Below, piece by piece: positions 35,771 through 47,492 of a stretch of 64,000 nt of DNA (within the stretch, counting starts at the first letter, position 1; each line of letters opens with the position of its first letter). Below the pieces are notes generated by a model. The model was not told the DNA's origin. It made no database searches and worked only from the letters and a program-made list of their open reading frames with translations. Source of the DNA: Excoecaria cochinchinensis (Eukaryota; Streptophyta; Magnoliopsida; Malpighiales; Euphorbiaceae); assembly GCA_947683425.1 (NCBI GenBank), contig CANTUQ010000159.1:7082001-7146000 (forward strand). The letters run 5' to 3'. A program made the position numbers and the translations under genes.

Positions 35771-36207
35771 GTGGAAACTCCGCTGGTTTCCTGGTTTCAA
35801 AGGAGATCTTTTTAATCGATGTCTGTGTTCAGATCGGTATCTCTCTGTACCTGTGTGATGAAAAATTTCGTTAGCTCATGCTTGAGTGATCGTCTTTTAT
35901 CTTGTCTATTGATGGCATGATTTTGCTTTATTTGCTATGCCATGTTTCACCCTTTGTTCATTTCTTTCTTATTGAGATGTTATTGATTATCATTCTTTTG
36001 TTGTTTGTTTCGTATTATTTTTTGATTGTCATTTTTATCGACACATAAGTAAATGTAAGAACATACACTTTCTATGATGTGATTAAGCAACTAATCGAAA
36101 AATCATGCAATGAGGAAGCCAAAGTTTTCCACTAGAAATGTCATTTTTGTACAGTGCATATACAAAATATAAAATATACAAGAGATACAAAAATAACTCC
36201 CTGAAGC

Positions 36208-38225
36208 TCAGAGAGGTGTGTAGTCTGAGGGCTCATCGGGATCCTCATCATTCGATATATGCACGGTCCCTGGCGGAGGTGGACGGGCCGGAGGTGGTGG
36301 CGGAGCTGTAGAGGGTCCTGCCTCGTGATCATGGGCTCGCCTGAACTGAACCCGAGCATAGCCGTCCAAGAAGGGCTGGGTACAGGTGCCCAAAAACCCT
36401 AAGGTCTCAGAGATCTTGTCCCCCAACTTCTTGAAGGCTTGGCTCAGCTGAGTGGTCTGCTCAGCGGCGGCCGTCCTCCTATGCTCTAGGCTCTGCTCCG
36501 TCTGCTCCCTAAACTCCCTCATGGTCTGAGAAAGAGGGGGGAGAATCCCCTCCATCGCCTGGATGCGGGATCTCAGAGAGTCAAGTGACTCATCAATCAT
36601 CTGTAGGGTCATATCGACCCTCTGAGACGCCTGGTCCTGTGACGATCTCACATCATGAGCGAGCTGCTGCCTGAGCTCTCTCTGCCCCTGAGCAATCTGC
36701 TCAATCAGCCTCATCTGCTCTCCTCTTAAAGCCTCCAGGACTCGAGTCTGCTCCTCGCTAAAGGCATCCATGGCTCAAGTCTGCTCCCTCGCTGTATGCT
36801 CAATGTAGCCCGCCTGCTCTCGAGATAGGCGCTCCACCGACTGGGACTGCTCCACAATGGCAGCCTGCTGGCAATCCAACCTCTCGTGAATGGCCTTATC
36901 CCTCTCATCCTGTCGCCGCTCAAAGGCCGTAAACATGGAGGAGAGGAGCTGAAAGTAATCCGACTGAGCTGACTGCTGTGGTGTTGGCTCTGGTGGTGGT
37001 GCCGAAGAAGTGGATGCCCCAGGATCGCCTCGGGAGTACGGATGGTTTCTCTCGGAGGGCTCGCGGCAAGCCTCTGTACCCTGGCGCTCGGTGATGGGGC
37101 TGGAGTCGGGGCCCTAGATGCCGGTGGAGAGGCAAAGAGATCGTCCATCGTGATCTCAAAATCGAAGTCTGAGGGGGTCCTAGGAGGCTCCTGCTGCTGT
37201 GGCGGAGGCACTGCCCGAGGCTGAGGAGGCTGAGGAGGCTGGTGCTCTGGCTGAGGCTCTGTCCGTGGAGGCTGAGGCTGTGGCTCGGGCTCTGGCTGTG
37301 GAGGCTGCTCCTCCTGGTGCTCTGGGTGATCAGGATCTGCCCCCAAGGGTGGAAGGTTGAACATCTGCCGGGTTTCGTGGATAGTCAACACCCTATAGGC
37401 CTCTGCCTGGCCAGAAATCGGGGAGATCATCCCCATCTGAACTGCCGCTGCAGCGTCTACATGGATCCCCTCCGGCAAGGGTCCTCTCAATCTCTCGGGG
37501 TTAAACCCCAATCTCAACAGTAATCGAGTGATGACTCCTCCTACCATCACCACCGGTGTCAACCCTCTGCCAACTCTGGTCAGGTTGGCCAAGATCTCGT
37601 GGCTAATGTTGAGACGCTGGCCTGCCACTATAGCCAAGAGGCTCCAGATCTCGGCCGCGTTAAGCGACCCTGGATTACCAGCTCGACCGAGGTACGAGCT
37701 GGATAGCACTCTGTGCAAATACCGGAGTGCCTGAGACACCAGTACGGTGCTCTTCGCTGTATCGTGATCGTACAGCACTCCTGGTATGGCAATGGCCGCC
37801 CAATGGGCGCGTCTCACCGCTCGCCGCGGGATCTCAACCCCCTCCCCCGTAGGGAGCCCCATGGCCTGAGCAAACCTCTGCCTGGTGATGCTGACATGGT
37901 CGCCATCAAACCAAAACTGAATCACCCCCGGGTCGGTATCCGCACTCTGAAAGCCTGTGTAGCGGAGAGTGGCCAAGACCTGGCGGGTAGCCTCTGGAAA
38001 TGTCTGGAAGGCGGGCTCGAGAAACTCTGTCCAACCGGCTCCCTCGGCAAGCAGATCAAACTCCGGGGCCAACCCAAGGGCCTCTAGGAAAGGGCGAGAT
38101 ACAAAGCGGCTGGCTCGAAACTCTACCTGAGCCAACGCTCTGTACCTCTGAGCGGACTCGTCATCCATCTAAGCCGGAGCCTCAAGCTCGGGCTGGGCCT
38201 GTGGTGCTCTGCGTCTGGGAGGCAT
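36208..38225 (-). pseudogene. E sense accessory gene (Athila ORF-1-like with coiled coil)
   Basis: The start ATG (complement of 38223-38225) lies one base after a 3' splice site (TTTTGCAG, complement of 38227-38234). A basic N-terminus (MPPRRRAPQ) is followed by a TAG at 38169-38171. The frame then runs on with DPGVIQFWFDG and AMGLPTG, a globular domain to about 37400, and a Pro/Gln-rich linker. A one-base shift near 37045 moves the reading to another frame. A TGA at 36772-36774 follows, then a long Glu/Gln-rich coiled coil, and the end at 36208. About 670 codons in all. The N-terminal domain is related to the A1 accessory protein (6839-8040). Function unknown. Confidence 0.7.
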
Positions 38226-38571
38226 CCTGCAAAAGGGAAGGAATCAGATAGCGAAAACTTGGCAAAACAAGCACTATCAGGTTTATTTTCCAAAATCTAA
38301 GGTCCATCTAGGCCTTAACAGGGCAATGGCGGCCCAACATGAGATAAAAAAAGATAAAGATAATGACAAGTAAAAAATAGCAAACATCCTGTCTAAGGAA
38401 GTAGCCTAACATGCCTTGCACGCATCATGGCAAAAGGAACATGCAATCCTCATGGAGATAATTAAAGTGAATAAGAATGGGCTTTCTAAGTCCCAAGGCA
38501 TGCATTATACATGGAAAGTAAATAAATATTCAATTCTAGAATAAATAATAAAAATTTGGGCAGCACCCCGG
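38226..38571 (-). other. E accessory gene intron, 3' part
   Basis: Non-coding; the 3' splice site is at its left edge. The remaining part of the intron lies at 54731-55113, beyond F. The flanks of F, CCCGG and CCCGA, mark the insertion. Confidence 0.55.
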
Positions 38572-38878
38572 TGTAGACACTGGGTCCCGAGTAGCCTTGA
38601 TCAGGATTACCCGATGATGAAATTTAGCTATGCCGGCTTATAGGCAAAAAGATTGGAGTTCAGAAGTGATTTTCCTTATCTTTTCGGTGAGTAAAAAGGG
38701 TATTTTAAAAATATTTTAAAAATATTTTTTAAATTATTTTGAAGAAGAAAAAGTGTGTTTTAGGTTGAGGGTATTTTATATAAAAAAATTAAAAAAAAAA
38801 AAAAGGTGAAAAATGATGGAAAAATGTTGAAAATAAAATAGGGGAAAATAATCGCGACGAAAAGGCGACGGCCAAGGG
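38572..38878 (+). repeat. F first LTR, truncated
   Basis: Identical in start to the other F LTRs (TGTAGACACTGGGTCCCG). It stops at the beginning of the GC-rich palindrome cluster (GGCCAAGGG) and jumps into RNase H sequence with 1-2 bp of shared G. Confidence 0.9.
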
Positions 38879-40562
38879 AGTTATTCTTACGACCCCAGAT
38901 GGTGAAAGACTACCATTGGCTAAGAAGCTGAGGTATAAGGCTACCAACAATGAAGCAGAATACGAAGCTTGCATCTTTGGATTGGAAGCATTACTCGCTC
39001 TGGGGGCAAAGACCGCAGAAGTATTCGGAGATTCCTCCTTGGTAATTCATCAAATTAAAGGAGAGTGGTCAGTCAAGGAAGAAAGGCTGTTGCCTTATGT
39101 AAAGCACTTGAGAGCGTTGAGCAGCCAATTTGAGATTTGCACTTTTCACTTCATCCCCAGAGATGAAAATCAGTTAGCTGATGCTCTAGCAACTTTAGTG
39201 TCTATGTGGGACAACCCAACAGGAGTTGCAATGAAACCCGTGCTGGTATATGGTTCGGAAAGACCTGGTTTTGAAGCGGAACAGGTGATGGACATTGAGG
39301 CCACTGATGGAAATCCATGGTATTATGACATTCAGAATTATTTAGAGAGATCAGTCTTTCCAGAGGAAGCCACTGAGAAGGACCAAAAAATGATCAGGAA
39401 GTTATCCGCTCAATTCATCAGTGTTAATGGCACTTTATACAAAAGGCAAGCTGATGGTATCCAGTTAAGATGTCTGGCAGAGAAAGAAGCTAAAAGAGTT
39501 ATGGAAGAAGTTCATGCCGGGGTTTGTGGAGCTCACATGAATGGCTTAGCCTTAGCAAAGAAGATCATGCGCCAAGGGTTTTATTGGCTCACAATGGATA
39601 CAGATTGTTCAAAATTTGTGAAGCAATGCCAGTTATGCCAACAGTACGCGAATTTGAGGCATGTGCCAGTTTCAGAGTTACATAACTTAACATCTCCATG
39701 GCCATTTACAGCATGGGGAATAGACATCATAGGCGAAATCCATCCTACTGCTTCTAATGGGCATAGGTTCATCATAGTTGCCATTGACTACTTCACTAAG
39801 TGGGTTGAGGCTGAATCTTTCAAGAAGGTTGATGCAAGGGATATGGCTAAATTCATCGAGCGGAATTTGATATGCAGATATGGTCTCCCACATCACATTG
39901 TATCTGATAATGGGGTACAATTCCTAGCAGAGACTAAACAGATGCTCCAGAAATATGGGATCCAACATCATAAGTCTTCTCCTTACCGTCCTCAAGCGAA
40001 TGGTGCAGTTGAAGCGGCGAATAAGAATGTGAAGAGAATTTTAGCCAAGATGGTTCAGAACTACAAGGATTGGGCAGAAAAGCTACCCTTCGCACTTTGG
40101 GGTTATAGAACAACAGTCAGAACCTCTACGGGGGCAACACCATTCTCTCTGGTGTATGGAACTGAAGCAGTCCTGCCGGTTGAAATTGAGCTAAAATCAT
40201 TAAGGGTAGTCCTGGAAGCCGAGATTCCGGAGACAGAATGGGCACAACAGCGATTGTTGCAGTTGAATCTATTGGATGAAGATAGGTTGAGAGCCTATTA
40301 CCACAATCAGGTTTATCAGAAGAGGCTGGCTCGGTCGTTTGGCAAGAAAGTACGAAAGCACCCGTTGAAAGAAGGGGACTTGGTCTTTAAGATGATGAGG
40401 CCAGGAGTTCCAGACATACGAGGAAAATTCAGACCAACCTGGGAAGGACCTTTCATTTTGAAAAAGTTGCTAACAAAAGGAGCAACAATTTTAGCAGACA
40501 GCGATGGGAATGAGTTCAAGGACCCGGTCAATGTCGATAGACTTAAAAGGTTCCATGGCTAA
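38879..40562 (+). pseudogene. F partial copy: archaeal-type RNase H and integrase
   Basis: An open frame without its own ATG, starting within the second RNase H (TTPDGERLPLAKKLR) and ending with KRFHG. The integrase has HHCC zinc binding and a complete triad: GIDIIGEI (Asp codon 39723-39725), VSDNGVQF and NGAVEAANKN (Glu codon 40011-40013). Its sister copy at 47493-50612 has lost two of these three. gag, protease, RT and the first RNase H are deleted, so it cannot act alone. Confidence 0.85.
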
Positions 40563-40989
40563 AGACCAAAAATAAAAAGAAGAGAATAAATGCCCTGCGG
40601 GTCGAAAACCGAAAAAAGGCGGCCTTGCTAAAATTGGGCGCCCTGTCAGGGTGAAAACCGGAAAAAGGCATCCTGGGCAAAAATTAAGGGCCAAGAGAAA
40701 ATATTCAATCGAGAAAACCCGAGAGGGCCGATTGATAACAGGAGTTTGATGCTGACAAAACCCACTCCGAGATTAGGTGTAGTCACATGCTTTTGAATTC
40801 TTGTCAAATGAAAAATCATGCATGATGAAATCATATAGAAATGTACACGATTTTGCAAGGAATAAAAGAATATATTTTCATTGATCTTTCAGTTCTGTCT
40901 CAAGAAGAGTTATATCATTTTTTCATCTAATGATTATCGCTCATCAGATATGTCCTATTTGCTCTTAACAGAAGTTTTGGTGATAACCT

Positions 40990-41026
<37 letters not shown>

Positions 41027-41100
41027 CGTTAGAGATGAAAATCGTAACTGGCTCTCTAAGCAAAAGTTAGGCCAAAGGGCAGGGTGAAAACCTGGAAACA

Positions 41101-41285
41101 GGCAGTCTGCCCTACAAAAACTAAAATAAACAAAAGCCGCTGGATTGGGTTGGGTCCATTCCAGGCAAAAGTTAGGCAAAGGGTTGTGTGAAAATCCCAT
41201 AAGGGACGCATTTCCCGCAAAGAAAAGCTAGTGCGAAAATCCACAAGGGACGCACTACCTTTAAAACAATGACATTCAATGCCTG
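41101..41285 (-). other. Remnant of an antisense-gene intron in F, first copy
   Basis: Read on the minus strand, this stretch matches the intron 56240-56397 of the antisense gene of E, including two copies of TGCGTCC...GATTTTC and the CTCCAG exon edge. The donor is GC instead of GT here and no exon reading frame remains. A second copy is at 51150-51335. Confidence 0.6.
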
Positions 41286-41686
41286 GAGCGATAAGGCGGC
41301 ATTATTTCAAGATGATCTTCTGTCAGTCAGACAACACACAACACAGAACATGAAATAGAATCCCAAGTAAATGATCATTGACCAGGGGGGCAAAGGATAT
41401 ACACTGGACGTCTCTTTCAGAAAGCTTGTCGACGATCCTTAGGATTCAGGGGGCATGGTACAGCAGACAAGCTATAAGTTCAGCAAACCATGGATCACCT
41501 AGGGCGCGATCTATACATTTTTGCAAGCATTTGCATTCCATAACATACACACATGATTTCTTGTATATTCCTATGCATACAATCTTGCAGGAGAAATCGG
41601 CGGGAAACACCCACAAAAGCCAGGTGATGACACTAGTCCAAACATCTAAAGGAGCAAAAAAATAAAAAATAAAAAATAAATCCACA

Positions 41687-42265
41687 GCGGTTAGCATGTT
41701 GGCGGCATTACCCACAAGAGGTTAGCACGACCACAACATATATTCACAGCGGTTAGCACGATGGCGGCACTACCCACAAGAGGTTAGCACGACCACGGCA
41801 CTACCAATTCACAGCGGTTAGCACGATGGCGGCACTACCCACAAGAGGTTAACACGACCACGGCACTACCAATTCACAGCGGTTAGCACGATGGCGGCAC
41901 TACCCACAAGAGGTTAGCACGACCACGGCACTACTAATTCACAGCGGTTAGCACGATGGCGGCACTACCCACAAGAGGTTAGCACGACCACGGCACTACC
42001 AATTCATAGCGGTTAGCACGATGGCGGCACTACCCACAAGAGGTTAGCACAACCACGGCACTACCAATTCACAGCGGTTAGCACGATGGCGGCACTACCC
42101 ACAAGAGGTTAGCATGACCACGGCACTACCAATTCACAGCGGTTAGCACTATGGCGGCATTACCCACAAGAGGTTAGCACGACCACGGCATTACCAACTC
42201 ACAATGTTTGGCACGATGGCGGCACTACCCACAAGAGGTTAGCACGACCACGGCATTACCAGCTA
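41687..42265. repeat. 65-bp tandem repeat of F, first copy
   Basis: About nine units of 65 bp, each with two GGTTAGCACGA motifs roughly 32 bp apart (CGGTTAGCACGATGG and AGGTTAGCACGACCA). Between the pol end and the polypurine tract (42391-42405). Confidence 0.9.
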
Positions 42266-42405
42266 CAACCAAAACACGGCAACAACAATCATCATAACTC
42301 AATCCAGCAGGAAGATCGCCGCTTCAGGTACGCGTTTCTTTCCTTTTCCTGAATTTTGGCTCACCTAGGCACCCATGCACTAGTCTCTTCAAAATTGGGG
42401 GCAAC

Positions 42406-44683
42406 TGTAGACACTGGGTCCCGAGTAGCCTTGATCAGGATTACCCGATGATGAAATTTAGCTATGCCGGCTTATAGGCAAAAAGATTGGAGTTCAGAAG
42501 TGATTTTCCTTGTCTTTTCGGTGAGTAAAAAGGGTATTTTAAAAATATTTTAAAAATATTTTTTAAATTATTTTGAAGAAGAAAAAGTGTGTTTTAGGTT
42601 GAGGGTATTTTATATAAAAAAAAAAAAAAAAAAATAAAAAAGGTGAAAAATGATGGAAAAATGTTGAAAATAAAATAGGGGAAAATAATCGCGACGAAAA
42701 GGCGACGGCCAAGGGCCGTCGCGAATTTCCGTGCGCTCCGCGCGTCCGACGCCCTAGGCGTCGGGCGCTCCGCGCGAGCGACACGCAGGGCGTCGCTCGC
42801 CTCGCGCACGTCGTGCGCGGAAACTCCGCGCAAATCGCGCGGAAACGTGCGCGACGCGCACGATCTCTCGCCCCTGACGCCGATTTCTCGCCCCACTTCG
42901 CCCATTTCGCCCATTTTTCGACCCAAACACGATTTTTAGCGGTTTTTGGACGGTTTTGGGTGGTTTTTGGGTAGTTTTTGATGGTTAAAAACACTAGAAA
43001 AATTCAGAAACAAGGGGAGGACGAACCAAGAACATTTTGTGAGAAAAAAACTGAATTTTGGAGCTTTGAGTTGAGAGAAAAAAATCCATCTTACACACTT
43101 GTTTCCAAGAACTTTTCTTCAAGTTTTCAAGCTATTTTCTAAGGATTTTCACAAGAGAAGACAAGGAATTCAACACTTCTATCTTCAATTCTTCAAAACT
43201 GAATTTGAGGGTAATTATTCTTGGCTTTACTCATTAATTCTCTTGTTAATTTCATTTATTTTGGCTTCCAATTAACATATCAAACATGTAAATTCTCTTA
43301 GTCTCCATATTCTTCTTCTTATTTTTTTTATCTTCAATTATTCATATAACAAATAAGCTTTTTAAATTCTATTATCTTTTTTTTCATGTCAAATTATTCT
43401 TTGTTCATGTAATTATGCATGTTTTAGGTTGTAAATACCTTTAATTTCTTAATGCTATATCATGTTTATTATTATGCTTTCTTTTGCATGTATGAGTGTT
43501 ATAGTCATTATTTTATGCTAGTTATGCATGTCAAGTGGAATTATTCTCATGTTACACATTTATTCATGTCTTAACTATGGTAAAATTGATTGTCACTAAT
43601 TTTCCATGCACGTTAATTACTAATATTAATAAGTTGCATGTGCCATGATACTTTCTCATCTTATGCATGTTAAATTGCATCTTAATTATTCTATGCATGT
43701 TAAATTGCATCTTAACTATTCTATGCATGTTAAATTACATCATGATTATTTTATGCATATTATATTTTCATGGTACATATCATCTTTTTATGTCATATTA
43801 TTTTGTTGGCTTAATCACTAACATGAATTTCTTTTGTTTTATTTTTGGTTGCACATCATTGTTCTTACTTTCAATTGAGCATCCATGCACGTTGAAAGAA
43901 GGAGGAGTTGCGGGGTTTGGTATTTTCTTTATACATTTTTAATTCCCATTTTATTTACATTGCCTTGTATATATTCATTAAATAAAATGTTTTCTTATGC
44001 GCACCAAAATAAAAATCACCAAAATATTTTTACTAAATTAACTTGGATCTTTCATAATAAAGCGGGACCAATGTCCCAGTTTTCATCCCAAATAAGATCA
44101 TCCAGAATATTTTCTTTAATTGTGCATGCGGGGACCAAAGTCCTCATAATTAATAAATTCCCCGGTTTTATGCATGTTTGCACTTTTAAAAGGGAGTTGT
44201 ATTCCGCTCTTTGTATTATTGTAATTCATTGCTTTACTTGCTAATTTATGGTTTTCCTAACATGTATAAATGCGCTTTTAGATTAAAATTGCATCGTGTG
44301 GAGAGAGAGCGAATTAATGATAATTAAAATTTGATCATAAATTAATCGAGGTAGAAATAGATGAGAAATCCCGGACCCATCTCTGGTCTTTGGGCTCGAG
44401 AGGTTAGAGGTTATCCTCCAAAATACTTCTTGGGTCACGAGGCTTTAGCGCTAATCCTAGGCCTCATGGCTCAACATGGATAAAATGCGCAAGTCTTAGG
44501 CTCTCCGAGGCGAGAGAAACTTTCCCAATGTTCTATTGGGTGGCGACTCCATGATACCTCCTTGTTGCTCAACATAGACGCACTTGCAATTTATCGCAAG
44601 ATGTCAACGGACCCACAAATGCCCCGATCGCCCACGTGCGAGCGGTCCGAAAGGGCGGCGCTCGGGATCCGGCGCGCGTCACA
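42406..44683 (+). repeat. F middle LTR (5' LTR of the full copy)
   Basis: 2,278 bp. It has a TATA candidate TATATAAAA near 42611, followed by a GC-rich palindrome cluster at 42700-42880 with CCGACGCC/GGCGTCGG (42746-42764) and GCGCACG/CGTGCGC (42804-42818). The remainder is AT-rich with no supported gene. Ends CGCGTCACA. Confidence 0.95.
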
Positions 44684-44684
44684 G

Positions 44685-44703
44685 TGGCGACTCCACTGGG
44701 GAC
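44685..44703 (+). promoter_or_regulatory. F primer binding site
   Basis: TGGCGACTCCACTGGGGAC, one base after the LTR end. This is the type found in Tat/Ogre elements, usually assigned to a tRNA-Arg; the assignment is from memory. Confidence 0.7.
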
Positions 44704-45468
44704 GATATGGTTCGAGATTTCAATTTGAAAATACCTCGTTTAACATTTATGGCTAAAATTTAATTCATAAATTCGCTTTATCTCAAAATTGCATATCATC
44801 TCATTAGAGCTTTAGATTAAGTTAGTTTGGTCCCTTTTCAAGCCCCGGTGCGTTCCCGAAGCATGACCTCATTTTCACTCAATTTGGGGAAGTGTTAAGG
44901 ATAATCACCAGCCCAAGCCACGTACCTCAATGGTATATCAAAATGACGACCCGATCGGTCGCTATGCTTGTGATGAGCTAGACCTATCGGCAGGGATCAT
45001 GCTTGGGTAGCCTTAAAGTAACATCTCCCTTGTCCAAAGCTCATGTAATGGCAATAGATACTTCCACTAGGTGAAATATACCGTAATACTATGCTTGCTA
45101 TATGGGCCATCATATATTAAACGAAACCAATTTAATTAAGTGGTCTTCATCAAAGGCTTTCATGCCCTGGTGGGCCCATCTTGGTTAAGTTGAATTGTTT
45201 AAATACATAATTGCCAAACACCCATACGTATGTACATTAGATAGGAGCTGTTATGCTGCCGGTTTTTCACCGCGCACCATACGTGTCCATTGGGTTCCCC
45301 GTTAACCCATGGATCAAGCCCACCTAGGAAAGAGACCGCATTACCACGTGTGTGGGAGATACAAGGTTGGAAAGATCTATCTGCTTGCATGTGTTTGTCT
45401 ATGTTGCATCAGCACGAGCATGCATTGCATTTTAATCATGCATCATCTTAACAATTTTTGCATTTCAG
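44704..45468 (+). other. F untranslated leader or 5' intron
   Basis: No clear gene. It ends in a good 3' splice site (TTTTTGCATTTCAG, ending at 45468). The equivalent site in E is at the complement of 63791-63792, and both are followed by CCATCATAGAT. Confidence 0.5.
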
Positions 45469-47114
45469 CCATCATAGATTCTCCTGGGTGGTCTAGAGGT
45501 CCCGACGGACGGTTAAGAAGGACGCCGCTTTTGGGGTTAACTGAGTTAGTGTCAGCTCAGAGTTTAGGTTCAATCTCAGAAGATAGTGTGGGGTTTTCTT
45601 CCGAATCACCAACAGAAGTAAGCATGGCTAATCCATCAAATGAGTCTGATGCAACCCGGGCAGTAATCACCGACGAGGTAGGAAAGAGAATGGAGGAATT
45701 TGAAGCCCGAATGATTGCAATGATGGGCAATCTTACCGCCACTATAGCTGGGCAACAAGCTGCTGCTATTCCTGTCTGAGTACCAGCTGAACAAGAGGTT
45801 GTTAGAGAAGAACGTCCTGCTGCGGTTAACCAACCAGTGGTTGACCCACCTATTGTTGAGCAAAGAGTACCTGCACCCATTGAGCGTAGAGAAGGCCCCA
45901 GGTCTGAAGTTGAGTTTGGGGGAGATGAGCATGAGGAGCATGCAGTAGCTAAAGAAAAGTTGCCAAAACTGGATGAGGCAATGTGGAGGAAAATGGAAGA
46001 GAGATTTGAGGTCATGGCAAGGATGATGACCGTGGGAAAAGGAATGAACCCGGAAGATCGAGAGCTGGATGGGGATGACCTAATTCCCCAGAATTTTAAG
46101 ATGCCGGACATCCCCAAATTTGATGGAACCTCTGACCCTGCCGCACAAATCAAGCAATACTCGCTGGTCATGAAGGGAACGACCTTAACAAGAAAGCAGA
46201 AGATAGAATATTTCTGCTTGAGTCTCACAGGAGCTGCTATTGATTGGTACCATGGGCTTGACAGGAGATCCAAAGAGGACTGGGACTTGTTGACCGAAGA
46301 GTTCCTTAAGCAGTACGATTGCAGTACCCGGATGGAGGTCACTTTGAAAGATCTCGAGTTGCTACAACAGAAGGCTGGGGAGTCCTTCCATGAGTACCTT
46401 ACTCGGTGGAGAAACCGGGTTATGGAGATGAAACGCAAACCGGACACTTCTGATCAGATTCGGCTATTCATTCGAAATGCCAGCCCTTACTTAAGAGATG
46501 GGCTGAAAATGAAGGGACTCAAGGATTGGGAGTCTTTGAAGGACATTGCCATAGAAGCGGAAGGAGAATATTTATCCAAGAGGGCAAATAGTGAGTCCTA
46601 TGCCAGGAGGGGATACAGCAATCAGGGGACGGCCAAACCAGTAGGTTCAAGCAGTGGTAACAGAGTTGGGAAGTCTGCCGAGGTGTCTGCAACCGGCGTA
46701 AGTCAGAGGTATTTCTCCAACTTAGGTAAGCCTTTATCATGGGTGCTGAAGAGGCTAATAAAAGAAGGAAAACTGCTGCCCCTATCACCTAAGCCGGCCA
46801 AGGCCCAAGGACAGCCAGGGCACAAAGAGAATGAATACTGCGCATTCCACCAACATACCGGGCATTTGACGGATGAGTGTATAACGCTAAGACATCGGGT
46901 CCAAGATCTAATTGACAACAAGCAGATCACCGATCCTGAGCAGAGAGAAAGCAAGAAGAAGTCTGGTTATAACACAGTGCCACCTCCAGTCTTTATGATC
47001 GGATCGAGCCTACCAGAATGGTATGTGATGCAAGACCTATATGGAAATGAGTATGTCGCTATTACTCGCCCTGCAGTGGATGGAGAAGATAGTGGAACCA
47101 GAGCCGAAGAGTGA
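45469..47114 (+). pseudogene. F gag (broken)
   Basis: The frame is open from the splice acceptor (IIDSPGWSRGPDGRL) into the likely start MANPSNESDATRAV (ATG near 45624), then a TGA at 45777-45779 in place of CGA. It continues with the capsid core (KFDGTSDPAAQIKQYS, DWYHGLDRRSKEDWD, GESFHEYLTRWRNRV) and a CX-H zinc-like end (AFHQHTGHLTDEC). It ends at 47114, where about 1.3 kb present in E (protease and G-patch region) is missing and the frame changes. Confidence 0.85.
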
Positions 47115-47492
47115 AGATCTCAAGATTTCACCAAGCCAGGAAGCCAAAGCACAGTCAGCTGCAGCATCGGCGTTGACTGAAGTTGATAGTCATTTAGATT
47201 CTCTTTTTATACCAGAACTCTTTGAGAACAATGTTAATGTTTCTGATTATGTTAACGAGATGAACGACTTTGCTTACTTGTGTGATGTTTCTGATGATTT
47301 CATATCGCATGATCATAAGCATGATGCATTCATTTTTGATATTAATTCAACTGGCACAACTGCATTTAATCTCGGAACTTTGGAAAATCCAAAGGAAATT
47401 TTGCTAGCATCAGACATAACTCCTGAAGAGAGAATAAAATTTGAGAGAATAAAAAAAAATATAAAAAAGTCTTTGCCTGGACCTATGAGGAT
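47115..47492 (+). pseudogene. F pol linker, frameshifted
   Basis: A different frame (47041-47505) carries the acidic linker (SLFIPELFE, FDINSTGTTAFNLGT) found before RT in E. An A-rich slip near 47450-47465 puts the following RT in a third frame. Confidence 0.75.

Noticed and set aside
36726..38168. Host gene or DNA-transposon protein on the minus strand
   Set aside because: Its splice arrangement, position before the E polypurine tract and likeness to the A1 accessory protein make it part of element E.
42563..43036. Basic and Phe-rich open frames over the F LTR (also 52612-53036)
   Set aside because: They cover the GC palindrome cluster and A-runs, run antisense to the element, and shift frame between copies.
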